Position numbers and translations under genes: made by a program. A DNA stretch of 64,000 nt. It comes from Pseudolysobacter sp964466115 (GTDB taxonomy: Bacteria > Pseudomonadota > Gammaproteobacteria > Xanthomonadales > Rhodanobacteraceae). Under the pieces are notes generated by a model, which ran no database searches, was not told where the DNA came from, and saw only the letters and a program-made list of their open reading frames with translations. Shown here piece after piece: positions 53,217 through 61,388 of the stretch (positions are counted from its first letter, which is position 1; every line of letters starts with the position of its first letter). The DNA lies in the NCBI GenBank assembly GCA_964466115.1, contig CAYXMH010000001.1, forward strand, positions 257,981-321,980, written 5' to 3'.

Positions 53217-54134
53217 TCAATCATTTGAATTTGGAGCGCAATGCGTATCGACGCATTCGCTGACTTCAACCTGGATCGTGGCATGCGCAATACCAAACCG
53301 CTCGCGCAACACCTGCTTGATGGCCGTTAACACCATCACGCTGTCACTCAAGTCGGTCAAGCGCACGTGCAAAGTGGCAATGTGCTTGCCGCCCGCCAAT
53401 TGCCATAAATGCAAATGATGCACATCGTGAATCTGCGGCGCCGCGGCAATCACAGCAGCCACCACCTCCTCTTCTTCGACGCCATCCGGAACGCCTTCAA
53501 GCAAAATATGACCGGACCGGCGCAGTAGCAGCCAGGCGCTGCGCAAGATTAGCAGTGCCACGGCCAACGCGACCAGGGGATCCGTCCAACTCCAACCCAT
53601 ATAGCGCAGCAATAAAGCGGCCACCACCGCGCCTAAGGAACCCAATAAATCTCCCCATACGTGCAGATGGGCACCAACGATATTTAAGTCGTCATGATCG
53701 TGCACATGCAAAACCCGCAGCACAACCGCATTAATGCTAAAACCGAACAGTGCGACCAACAGCATCACCGTGCTAAGCACCGGCTGCGGTGCCGCAAAAC
53801 GCAACAGGGCCTCACCGACGATCCATACCACCAATAGCAACTGGATTAACGCATTGCTATAGCCTGCCAATACTTCCAAGCGCGCATATCCGAAACTGCG
53901 CCGCCTATCCGCCGGGCGCCGTGCATAATGCGCACCGGCCCAAGCCAAACCGAGCGCCAGCACATCGACCAGCATGTGACCGGCATCGGCAAGCAAGGCT
54001 AGCGATCCAGACCACCAGCCACCGATGGCTTCTATCAATAAAGTAAGCGCGGTTAACGCAAACGCAAGCAGAAGCTTCGGTTCGCTTTCAGCGGCATGGC
54101 TTGACGCATGGCTGTGGTGATGCGATGCGGACAT
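53217..54134 (-). CDS. Cation diffusion facilitator zinc exporter (CzcD/ZitB type)
   Basis: 305 residues with six membrane segments and a His-rich start HHHSHASSHA. The first metal site appears as LLADAGHMLVDVLALGLAW (His-x3-Asp), and the second in WGDLLGSLGAVVAALLL. The C-terminal cytoplasmic domain (about 215-300) reads VHHLHLWQLAGGKHIATLH, a CDF hallmark. Zinc is the most likely substrate; cadmium or cobalt are possible. zur and a MerC-like gene lie upstream in the same direction, which supports zinc. Length and motifs are complete. Confidence 0.92.
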   Translation of the reverse strand: MSASHHHSHASSHAAESEPKLLLAFALTALTLLIEAIGGWWSGSLALLADAGHMLVDVLALGLAWAGAHYARRPADRRRSFGYARLEVLAGYSNALIQLLLVVWIVGEALLRFAAPQPVLSTVMLLVALFGFSINAVVLRVLHVHDHDDLNIVGAHLHVWGDLLGSLGAVVAALLLRYMGWSWTDPLVALAVALLILRSAWLLLRRSGHILLEGVPDGVEEEEVVAAVIAAAPQIHDVHHLHLWQLAGGKHIATLHVRLTDLSDSVMVLTAIKQVLRERFGIAHATIQVEVSECVDTHCAPNSND

Positions 54135-54224
54135 GTTGCCAATCCCTGATTAGCGTGAATTTGCAATGCTTCATAGTAGGCGAGCGCGGCGGCGTAATAC
54201 AATTACAGCCCGATGGCGAGATGC

Positions 54225-54647
54225 TCAATGCCGGCACTGGGCATTATGAACATGCACGCGCGCTAATCGAAGGTTGCTAAGATGCGCCGTAGTAAGCAGA
54301 GTCCCGCCAATGCTGACGAAAATCGCGTGCCAGCTTAAGCCAATACCGCTCTCAAACAACGCGCCAACCCAAAGCAAAGCTAAACCCGGCAATAAAAAAG
54401 CAAATGCGCGCCGCCGGCGATGCTGCTGGAAACCGAGCAATAAAGTCATCAACGAAAGGCCGCTCGCACACACAATAAAGATGCGTTCGATCTCTTGATC
54501 GGCTAACGCCGTTAAACCCACAGAGGGTAGCAACACCAGTGCAAACGGCAGCAGCGCGCAATGGATCGCACATAAGAACGATGCCATTGCGCCCAAACCA
54601 TCCGCCAAGCGCACGAAGGATGTCGAAAAGAAAGCGGGAAGGCTCAT
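54225..54647 (-). CDS. MerC-like membrane protein, likely Zur-controlled
   Basis: 140 residues, four membrane segments. DGLGAMASFLCAIHCALLPFAL near residue 15 contains the Cys-x2-His-Cys arrangement of the MerC family in its first helix. MerC proteins import mercuric ions in mercury operons, but single MerC-like genes next to zur are more likely to handle zinc. A Zur-type palindrome lies 31-43 bases before the start codon. The ribosome site is weak and the chosen ATG removes 15 codons of AT-rich leader. The stop is about 90 bases from the CDF gene start. Confidence 0.8.
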   Translation of the reverse strand: MSLPAFFSTSFVRLADGLGAMASFLCAIHCALLPFALVLLPSVGLTALADQEIERIFIVCASGLSLMTLLLGFQQHRRRRAFAFLLPGLALLWVGALFESGIGLSWHAIFVSIGGTLLTTAHLSNLRLARVHVHNAQCRH

Positions 54648-54677
54648 TACATGGCTGGATCGGATTAAATAAGTTAA

Positions 54678-54690
54678 GTTATAACATAAC
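54678..54690. promoter_or_regulatory. Zur-type operator before the MerC-like gene
   Basis: GTTATAACATAAC is palindromic at five of six pairs and resembles the core of gammaproteobacterial Zur boxes (GTTATAnnATAAC). It lies just upstream of the MerC-like gene and next to the zur gene itself. Binding is inferred. Confidence 0.62.
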
Positions 54691-54771
54691 AACCTAGCTC
54701 ACTGAAACCGCCCAATCAAAAAATGCCGCCGTAACCGTGGTTTAAAGGCCCTATTTACGATAGAACAAGCC

Positions 54772-55275
54772 CTACGCAGCGGCTTGCCCACGGGCGCACC
54801 GCTCGCAAACACCATGCACTTCCAAGGTTTGCGCTTGCGGGCGAAAACCCACCGCCTTGGCTTGTTCGTTTAAAAGTTTCGATACCCTGTCGTCACAAAT
54901 CTCAATGGCGTTTGCACACCGATCGCAAATTAAGAACGGCACATGATGCGCCACACTCGGATGATGGCACCCGACGTAGGCGTTAATCGATTCAAGTTTG
55001 TGAATAAATCCATTGTCCAGTAAAAAATCCAACGCGCGATAGACCGTCGGAGGCGCTGCATTGCTGCGCTGTGCCTTAATCTGATCGAGAAGGTCGTAAG
55101 CTTTCAGCGGCTTTTTTGCGTGCGCCAAAAATTCCAACACCTGCATCCGCAACGGCGTCAGACGCAACCCGCGCGATTGGCACGCCGTACTCACCTCACG
55201 TACAAACGATTTTGCATCGTGTTCGTGGCGATGCTGTGCCTTTGGATTGAGACTGTGGTTGGCCATAACTGTCAT
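54772..55275 (-). CDS. zur: Zinc uptake regulator, Fur family
   Basis: 167 residues. Winged-helix part: RLTPLRMQVLEFLAHA, KAYDLLDQIK, PPTVYRALDFLLDNGFIHKLES. The metal part shows YVGCHHPSVAHHVPFLIC with CDRC and, at the end, EVHGVCERC, giving two Cys-x2-Cys structural zinc pairs; the serine-isoleucine-asparagine SINAYVGC segment is typical of Zur and not of Fur. It represses zinc uptake genes when zinc is plentiful. A second ATG three codons in is an equal start candidate. The gene stands upstream of the MerC-like and CDF genes. Confidence 0.92.
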   Translation of the reverse strand: MTVMANHSLNPKAQHRHEHDAKSFVREVSTACQSRGLRLTPLRMQVLEFLAHAKKPLKAYDLLDQIKAQRSNAAPPTVYRALDFLLDNGFIHKLESINAYVGCHHPSVAHHVPFLICDRCANAIEICDDRVSKLLNEQAKAVGFRPQAQTLEVHGVCERCARGQAAA

Positions 55276-55347
55276 CCCGCGTCGGATGGTTTATCTTACC
55301 ATCGAAACCCCAGCCGCCGATTGGAGAAACCACCTACCACAAACCTA

Positions 55348-55707
55348 TTACAGAGGGGTAGTGGAGGTGTTGGGATACGGCAGTTTGGATCCGCATTGAT
55401 CGCAGCAACGCGCGCGGCTCCGGTTGGCATTACCGCACACGGGACATTTCGTCCGCCACGAAGGCAACACCAAACTGACGATCCACCCAATCGGGCCGAG
55501 CGTTGCGCCGAGCAAAGTGTCCCGCCAAATGGCGCCTTTGTACCAGCCGATTGCCGCCCCCACCAGCGCGCATATCACATTGATGATGACGGTAACCCAA
55601 ATCACCCACCACCAGTTGATCGCAGTTAACAACACCATAAGCACGTTTAATAACGCGCCAGGCTCGCTCAAATCCATACTTAGCAATTGCTCAATCAATT
55701 GCTGCAA
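55348..55707 (-). CDS. Small membrane protein with C-terminal zinc ribbon
   Basis: 119 residues. Two hydrophobic segments (WWWVIWVTVIINVICALVGAA and LLGATLGPIGWIVSLVL) are followed by a four-cysteine ribbon, CPVCGNANRSRARCCDQCG. No family is assigned. It starts two bases after the gltX stop in the same direction, so it is cotranscribed with gltX. The organised layout of helices plus ribbon speaks for a real protein. A role in sensing or membrane assembly is only a guess. Confidence 0.68.
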   Translation of the reverse strand: MQQLIEQLLSMDLSEPGALLNVLMVLLTAINWWWVIWVTVIINVICALVGAAIGWYKGAIWRDTLLGATLGPIGWIVSLVLPSWRTKCPVCGNANRSRARCCDQCGSKLPYPNTSTTPL

Positions 55708-55709
55708 GT

Positions 55710-57110
55710 TTATGCACCAGCGCGCTTAAGTGCGTCTTCAATACGCGCCAAAGCGCGTTTTTTTCCGCATAAATAAACTGTGTGGTCAATCGACGGGGAA
55801 ACTTGCGTGCCGGTTATGGCCACGCGCAGCGGCTGTGCCACTTTGCCCATCCCTTCATTGATCGAAGCCGCCGCGGTTTCTATAGCATTGTGGATAGAAT
55901 CCACTTTCCACTCGGCCAGTTCGGATAATTTTTCGTAAACGGCTTTTAAAGCCGGCGCCGCGGTTGCGGTGTTCAAATGTTTCTTTACGGCGCCGTCGTC
56001 GTAAATTTCGATTTCGCCGTACCAAATCTTGGCGCGTTCGGCCATTTCCTTGAGGGTTTTAACCCGATCGCGCAACGCCACCACCACATCCGCCGGTGCC
56101 GGACCGTACGAAAAATCGATGCCGGCTGCCCTCAATTGCCACTCAAGCTGCGGTGCAATCTCGATTGGATCGCCCGTCTTCAAATACTGTTGATTCAGCC
56201 ATCCGAGTTTTTCAGCGTCAAAGCGCGCCGCCGATTTATTGACGTCGGCAACATCGAACAACTCAATCATGCGTTCTTTCGAAAATATCTCGTCATCGCC
56301 ATGCGACCAGCCAAGCCGCACCAAATAATTCAACAAAGCATGCGGCAAGTAACCATCATCACGGTATTGCATCACACTGACTGCTCCATGCCTCTTGGAC
56401 AATTTCGTTCCATCGGCGCCGAGAATCATCGGCAAATGTGCAAATTGCGGCGGGGTTGCATCCAATGCGTGATATATATTCATCTGCCGGGGTGTATTGT
56501 TGATGTGGTCATCCCCACGAATCACATCGGTGATCTCCATATCGATATCGTCCACCACTACCGCAAAATTATAGGTCGGGTAATCGTCCGAACGCCAAAT
56601 GATCAAATCATCCAATTCATCATTATTCCACTCAATTCGGCCGCGCACGCGGTCAACGAAAACCACGGAACCGAAATCGGGATTGCGGAATCGAATAACC
56701 GGAGTTACATCGGGGATCGGTTCCGTACGTGCGCGGCACAATCCGTCGTAACGCGGTTTTAGTCCATCGGCCATTTGCTGTTCGCGCAACTTTTCCAGCC
56801 GCTCTTTACTGCAGTAGCAATGGTACGCTTTGCCGGCTCTGACTAAATCGTCTGCGACATGACGGTATCGATCCATTCGCAAAGTCTGGTAAAACGGGCC
56901 TTCATCGTATTCCAAGCCAAGCCACTGCATGCCATCCAAAATCGCTTGCACCGCGGCTTGCGTGGACCGCTCCCGATCAGTGTCCTCAATGCGCAAGATA
57001 AATTGCCCGCCGCGCCGACGCGCTTCCAAATAGCAATACAACGCCGTGCGGGCACCGCCAATATGGAGGAAGCCGGTTGGGCTGGGAGCAAAGCGCGTTC
57101 TAACGGTCAT
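55710..57110 (-). CDS. gltX: Glutamyl-tRNA synthetase
   Basis: 466 residues, the standard length. HIGH motif FAPSPTGFLHIGGARTAL at residue 6, KMSKS motif GTKLSKRHGAVSV near 240, and the anticodon-binding helical domain to the end. The glutamate pocket LRIEDTDRERS is intact. The zinc-type cysteines are CYCSKERL and CRAR. Codons upstream in frame (15) lie before the family's MTVRTRFAPSP start and are rejected. A small membrane zinc-ribbon gene follows after two bases. Confidence 0.97.
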   Translation of the reverse strand: MTVRTRFAPSPTGFLHIGGARTALYCYLEARRRGGQFILRIEDTDRERSTQAAVQAILDGMQWLGLEYDEGPFYQTLRMDRYRHVADDLVRAGKAYHCYCSKERLEKLREQQMADGLKPRYDGLCRARTEPIPDVTPVIRFRNPDFGSVVFVDRVRGRIEWNNDELDDLIIWRSDDYPTYNFAVVVDDIDMEITDVIRGDDHINNTPRQMNIYHALDATPPQFAHLPMILGADGTKLSKRHGAVSVMQYRDDGYLPHALLNYLVRLGWSHGDDEIFSKERMIELFDVADVNKSAARFDAEKLGWLNQQYLKTGDPIEIAPQLEWQLRAAGIDFSYGPAPADVVVALRDRVKTLKEMAERAKIWYGEIEIYDDGAVKKHLNTATAAPALKAVYEKLSELAEWKVDSIHNAIETAAASINEGMGKVAQPLRVAITGTQVSPSIDHTVYLCGKKRALARIEDALKRAGA

Positions 57111-57256
57111 AAGTAAAAAACCAATATTCGATGGAGTAAAGGTTATCAGAAGCATCCGCCAAAGTGGTTATTGGCGCTATCATTCTGTTCTAGAGAATGT
57201 GCGCACCGATCCCGCTGCGCTCAACACACTATTCAGCCTTGGAGTATCCATCCGTT

Positions 57257-59263
57257 ATGCCGATCCGTTTTGTCATTTTTCTTGCATTCTTAGGCTTACT
57301 ATCCGCCTGCGCGCATCAACGCACCCTGACTGCCCGTCCGTATATTGATGCCGGCACGCGCGCCGAACTTGCCATTCTTGAGTCAACCGATATCCACAGC
57401 AATATTTTAAGCTATGACTACTACAAACTAGCCGAAGACCCTAATCTTGGTTTCGAACGCCTCGCAACACTGATCAAACAGGCCCGCGCCGAATTTCCAA
57501 ACACCGTGCTGTTGGACGACGGCGACACTATCCAAGGCAATGCTTTGTCCGATTATCAAGCGTTAATTTCGCCTTTACGCTGCAATGAAGAGCTTGCCGT
57601 ATATCGAGTGATGGATGCACTGAAATACGACGCCGGCACAATCGGCAATCATGAATTCAATTACGGATTGGCATTCTTAAGCCAAGTAACCGGCACCGCA
57701 TTCCATATCGACGGCGTGCCGCAGCTGAATTGCAATGGTCCGCATTTCCCGTTGGTGCTGAGCAATGTCTTCAGCGCCCGCGACCACCAACCGATTTTTT
57801 CTCCTTACCGGATTATTACGAAAACGATCGCAACTACGGCACCCGATGGAACGCAACGTCAGGTGCCAATCCGAATCGGGCTTATGGGTTTCACGCCACC
57901 GCCGATTATGAATTGGGACCGCACCAGGCTCAGCGGAAAAGTGTATACGCGCGGCTTGGTGGAGACCGCCGCAGAGATCGTACCGAAACTCAAAGCGCAA
58001 GGCGTTGACGTGATCATCGTCCTATCGCACGGCGGCATCGACGCGTCTACGTATTCCGAGCTGATGGAAAACGGCAACTGGCACTTGGCAAAGGTGCCTG
58101 GCATCGACGTACTGTTGCTTGGGCATTCCCACGATATATTCCCCAATCCAAAAAACCCGCAATCGCGCTTCAACCACATCCCCGAAGTGGACAATGTGCG
58201 AGGAACGGTGCAAGGCGTTCCCGCCGTCATGGGCGATTTTTGGGGGAAAAGTTTGGGCTTGGTGCAATTGGCATTGCGTTACGATAATGGCCATTGGCAA
58301 GTGGATCGCCAGAACAGCCACAGCGAAGTGCGATCCATCAAACAGGCCGATGGCAGTTTTGTCGAACCCGACCGAACGGTAGCTCCACTCGTCGGTGCCG
58401 AACACATGGCAACCATCGCCTATGTCAAAACCCCGGTCGGCACGAGCGATTTTGAGATCAACAGTTATTTCGCCCTGGTCGGCGACAATGCCGTGACGCA
58501 ATTAATCAACTCAGCACAAAGAGATTATGTAGAAAAATATATTAATATTAATTTACCACAATTTGTAAATCTGCCTATCCTTTCAACCGCCAGCGCGTTC
58601 AAAACCGGCTTTGGCGGCGCCCACGATTACACCGATATTCCAGCCGGCGCTTTGACAATAGGCAATGCCGCCGATTTGTATCCCTACCCCAATACGTTGG
58701 CCGCCGTGAAAATCAACGGTGCAGAGCTTTACGCCTGGCTCGAAAATGCCGCCAAAGTTTTCATGCAAATCGATCCAACCAGCGGCGAACCACAAGCTCT
58801 GATCGACAAGCGCGTCCCGGCTTATAACTTCGATGTGTTGCAGGGCGAAGTTCATTATCTTATCGATGTGAGCCAACCGTTGGGATCACGCATCCATGAT
58901 CTGCGCTATCGCAACCAACCGGTAACCCCTGAGCAAGACTTCATCGTCGTAACCAACAGTTACCGCGCCAACGGTGGCGGCAATTTCCCTGGACTCGATG
59001 GATCAAAAACCATCCTGATTGCACCCGATGGCAATCGCGATGCATTGATCGAATTTCTGCGCAAACACACACGCGTAACCCGCGAAGACAACGCCAACGA
59101 TCGCAGCTGGCGGTTTGTGAAAGTGCATACTAGGGCGCCAATCACATTTGTATCGGCAATGGGGAAATTGGATTTAGCCCACGCAGCCAGCCTTCATAAC
59201 GTCGCGTTTTTAAACGACAACGGTGACGGAACCACCACCTATACGATTGATCTTGAGCATTGA
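57257..59263 (+). CDS. cpdB: 2',3'-cyclic-nucleotide 2'-phosphodiesterase/3'-nucleotidase, lipoprotein
   Basis: 668 residues. The N-terminal metallophosphatase domain has ESTDIHSNILSYDYYK, DDGDTIQGNALSDY, GTIGNHEFNYG, VLSHGGID and LLGHSHDIFPN; the DYYK block is the CpdB hallmark among 5'-nucleotidases. The C-terminal nucleotidase domain includes AADLYPYPNTLAAVKINGAEL and VTNSYRANGGGNFPG. It breaks down 2',3'-cyclic nucleotides and 3'-nucleotides outside the inner membrane. A lipobox LLSAC (Cys18) suggests a lipid anchor, which is unusual for the soluble E. coli enzyme. The chosen ATG gives this signal at the N-terminus. Confidence 0.9.
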   Translation: MPIRFVIFLAFLGLLSACAHQRTLTARPYIDAGTRAELAILESTDIHSNILSYDYYKLAEDPNLGFERLATLIKQARAEFPNTVLLDDGDTIQGNALSDYQALISPLRCNEELAVYRVMDALKYDAGTIGNHEFNYGLAFLSQVTGTAFHIDGVPQLNCNGPHFPLVLSNVFSARDHQPIFSPYRIITKTIATTAPDGTQRQVPIRIGLMGFTPPPIMNWDRTRLSGKVYTRGLVETAAEIVPKLKAQGVDVIIVLSHGGIDASTYSELMENGNWHLAKVPGIDVLLLGHSHDIFPNPKNPQSRFNHIPEVDNVRGTVQGVPAVMGDFWGKSLGLVQLALRYDNGHWQVDRQNSHSEVRSIKQADGSFVEPDRTVAPLVGAEHMATIAYVKTPVGTSDFEINSYFALVGDNAVTQLINSAQRDYVEKYININLPQFVNLPILSTASAFKTGFGGAHDYTDIPAGALTIGNAADLYPYPNTLAAVKINGAELYAWLENAAKVFMQIDPTSGEPQALIDKRVPAYNFDVLQGEVHYLIDVSQPLGSRIHDLRYRNQPVTPEQDFIVVTNSYRANGGGNFPGLDGSKTILIAPDGNRDALIEFLRKHTRVTREDNANDRSWRFVKVHTRAPITFVSAMGKLDLAHAASLHNVAFLNDNGDGTTTYTIDLEH

Positions 59264-59275
59264 GGAAAATCGAGC

Positions 59276-59653
59276 ATGGCACCGAAAAATTCCCGCATAG
59301 ACAGCGCAAAACTCGATCGCATCGTAGCCGACGCCCGCCGCGACGCCGAACAGAGGCAGAAAGGCTACCGCGAGCAAGCCTTAAAAATGTATCCATGGAT
59401 CTGCGGGCGCTGCGCACGCGAATTCACCCGTGCTAACCTGCAGGAATTAACCGTTCATCACCGCAATCATAACCACGACGACAACCCGTCCGATGGCAGC
59501 AATTGGGAGTTACTATGCGTTTATTGCCACGACAATGAACATTCCCGTTATATTGACCATGTTGAAGGAGCTTCTTCGAACGAGGCCAGCCATCAAGATG
59601 CTACATCGAAGCCCTTTGCGGATCTTAAAAGTTTACTGAAACGCAAAGAATAA
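59276..59653 (+). CDS. HNH nuclease family protein (YajD type)
   Basis: 125 residues. The HNH region: ICGRCAREFTRANLQELTVHHRNHNHDDNP and LLCVYCHDNEHSRY, seen here as the Cys-x2-Cys pairs and the HHRNHNH block, match YajD, a small widespread HNH protein whose target is not known. The N-terminal 35 residues are charged and helical. The gene starts 12 bases after cpdB and is probably cotranscribed. Nuclease activity is inferred from the motif only. Confidence 0.87.
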   Translation: MAPKNSRIDSAKLDRIVADARRDAEQRQKGYREQALKMYPWICGRCAREFTRANLQELTVHHRNHNHDDNPSDGSNWELLCVYCHDNEHSRYIDHVEGASSNEASHQDATSKPFADLKSLLKRKE

Positions 59654-59712
59654 ATTTTATCCATTGTACCAATTTGAAAAATAAATTGAACATATTTCAA
59701 TGTTAATAAGAC

Positions 59713-59780
59713 CGTTCATGCTGAGCTTGTCGAAGCACCGACGCTTTTCCGTTCACCCTTCGACAAGCTCAGGGCGAACG
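59713..59780. repeat. Dispersed inverted repeat with TTCGACAAGCTCAG arms
   Basis: Left arm CGTTCATGCTGAGCTTGTCG and right arm CGACAAGCTCAGGGCGAACG face each other (23-base arms, a few mismatches, about 22-base spacer). Elements with this core are scattered between genes in many proteobacteria. It lies between the HNH gene and the lipase gene. Confidence 0.8.
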
Positions 59781-59818
59781 AAAATAAATGTCGATTGCAA
59801 ATTGGAATACCACGGCAA

Positions 59819-60703
59819 ATGAACCCGAGGCCACTACCACCCCCCACCCTCGCCACCCTGTACCCTCCAATACGCGGCTATACCTATTTTGAAGGTGGGG
59901 CGGTTCTGCCTTTCAACCCAAATTCCGATCCACAATCGTCGGTCAACCGTTGGTGGCTGGCCGAACATGGTTTACTGGCCTACGAAGAAGATGCCCAGGT
60001 CGAGCGAATCTTGGCACAGCATGGTTATCGCGCTTACGTCTTTCACGACCATGCTACCGGCACCGAGGCTTATGCGGCCATTAAAGACTCCTACGGCGTC
60101 ATTGCATTCCGCGGTACCGAGGTTATGACCCCCGGTGATTCGCTATTAAAGTTCGGCGCAGTCGCGCGCGACTGGCTAACCGATGCCAACTTCAAGCGCG
60201 TTGCGTTTGAAGATGCCGGCGGCGTACACGCCGGCTTTGCCAATGCGCTCAACGCCATCTGGCCCGCGTTGGAACCGATCTTGGCGCAAGCATCGCAATG
60301 GTGGTGTACCGGACACAGCCTAGGTGCTGGGCTCGCCACGTTAGCGGCAGTGCGGTTGCAACGTCGCGGCCATACGCTTTCGGGCCTTGTCACTTACGGC
60401 CAACCGCGCAGCGGCGATGCCGATTTTGCCAATGTTTTAAATGACCTTCCATTTGCACGCGTCGTCAATGGTTGCGACGTTATTCCGCGCTTGCCGCCCG
60501 AATCGTTCGGATTTTCGCATGGCGGAACATTGATTCACTTGGATTCTGAAAAACTCGAGCGCTATGGAACGACCTTACGCGATCATTTATTGGCCCTACC
60601 AGCCCAACTCAAACACGGCATCGGGGCGTTGACGCCGATTGAGCTCATTGATCATGCGCCTTTGTATTATGCGATTAAATGCTTTAATACCGCGATCGGC
60701 TGA
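59819..60703 (+). CDS. Lipase class 3 family protein (alpha/beta hydrolase)
   Basis: 294 residues without signal peptide. The nucleophile elbow is WWCTGHSLGAGLATLAAVR; YGVIAFRGTEV upstream forms the oxyanion-side strand of class 3 lipases; LVTYGQPRSGDADFANVL and NGCDVIPRLPPESFGFSHGG carry the acid aspartate region and a histidine. The family hydrolyses triacylglycerols or esters; the true substrate is unknown. The start ATG gives a proline-rich N-terminus; a TTG 24 bases upstream is possible. The region before the gene holds the inverted repeat. Confidence 0.86.
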   Translation: MNPRPLPPPTLATLYPPIRGYTYFEGGAVLPFNPNSDPQSSVNRWWLAEHGLLAYEEDAQVERILAQHGYRAYVFHDHATGTEAYAAIKDSYGVIAFRGTEVMTPGDSLLKFGAVARDWLTDANFKRVAFEDAGGVHAGFANALNAIWPALEPILAQASQWWCTGHSLGAGLATLAAVRLQRRGHTLSGLVTYGQPRSGDADFANVLNDLPFARVVNGCDVIPRLPPESFGFSHGGTLIHLDSEKLERYGTTLRDHLLALPAQLKHGIGALTPIELIDHAPLYYAIKCFNTAIG

Positions 60704-60726
60704 AGGGCGTGCATTAACGAGCATCC

Positions 60727-61332
60727 CTAACGGCTCATGTACTTCCAGTTACGCGATTTACCTTCCGCCATCCATTCAATAGCTTGACCGAGACGGCGTT
60801 TTCGCGTCTCTTCGCCTTTCGCCTGCGTAATCCATTCGACATATTCACGCTTATTGCTGGGACTGAAACTTTCAAAAGTCGAGGCCGCTCTGCGATTTTT
60901 TTTCAAGGCGCTGATAAAATAACCGGGAACAATCAATGCCGCTTTCGATTTTTTCCTTGCGCGTACCGGTGTTTTAACGCCTTCGTCATGGAGCTTCATT
61001 GCGGCTTTAATATAACCGCGCAAAATCTTATCGGATGGCAAATCCGACACTCGGGTCATCCGACCAAATTGTCCCATGGCCGCTTCGGCACTCTTGCTGT
61101 CGCGACCGAAGATCAACGACCCCTTCCAAAACCCGAACGCACTATGTTGCTTAAACGCAGCCATATAACACAAAATCCCTTTGTACATAAAGCTTGGATG
61201 ATTCCATTTCAAGGTTTCCTCCACATCAGGGCACGCCGAGTGCACGATCTTGCGCAGATGCTGCAAAATCGGCTTGGCGAAATCCGCGGACTTGGCGATG
61301 TAAGCGTCAACACGAGAATCAAGCTTTCCCAT
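60727..61332 (-). CDS. YdeI/DUF1801 family protein
   Basis: 201 residues. The first half is a DUF1801 domain (AKPILQHLRKIVHSACPDVEETLKW, here the blocks LRKIVHSACPD and WNHPSFMYKGILCYMAAFK). The second half carries the YdeI/OmpD-associated C-terminal domain: PGYFISALKKNRRAASTFESFSPSNKREYVEWI, seen as the ALKKN and YVEWITQAK blocks, followed by a basic end. The function is not known; YdeI-type domains have been linked to peptide or bacteriocin resistance, which is only a family association. It converges on the lipase gene. Confidence 0.88.
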   Translation of the reverse strand: MGKLDSRVDAYIAKSADFAKPILQHLRKIVHSACPDVEETLKWNHPSFMYKGILCYMAAFKQHSAFGFWKGSLIFGRDSKSAEAAMGQFGRMTRVSDLPSDKILRGYIKAAMKLHDEGVKTPVRARKKSKAALIVPGYFISALKKNRRAASTFESFSPSNKREYVEWITQAKGEETRKRRLGQAIEWMAEGKSRNWKYMSR

Positions 61333-61388
61333 GGTGTTTTAATCCCAAGCGAACGAAAACACCCTTATACCGCATAGCCAAAGCGATT

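Noticed and set aside
54225..54647. Mercury resistance operon based on the MerC-like gene
   Set aside because: No merA, merP, merT or merR is near; zur, a Zur-type box and a CDF exporter point to zinc.
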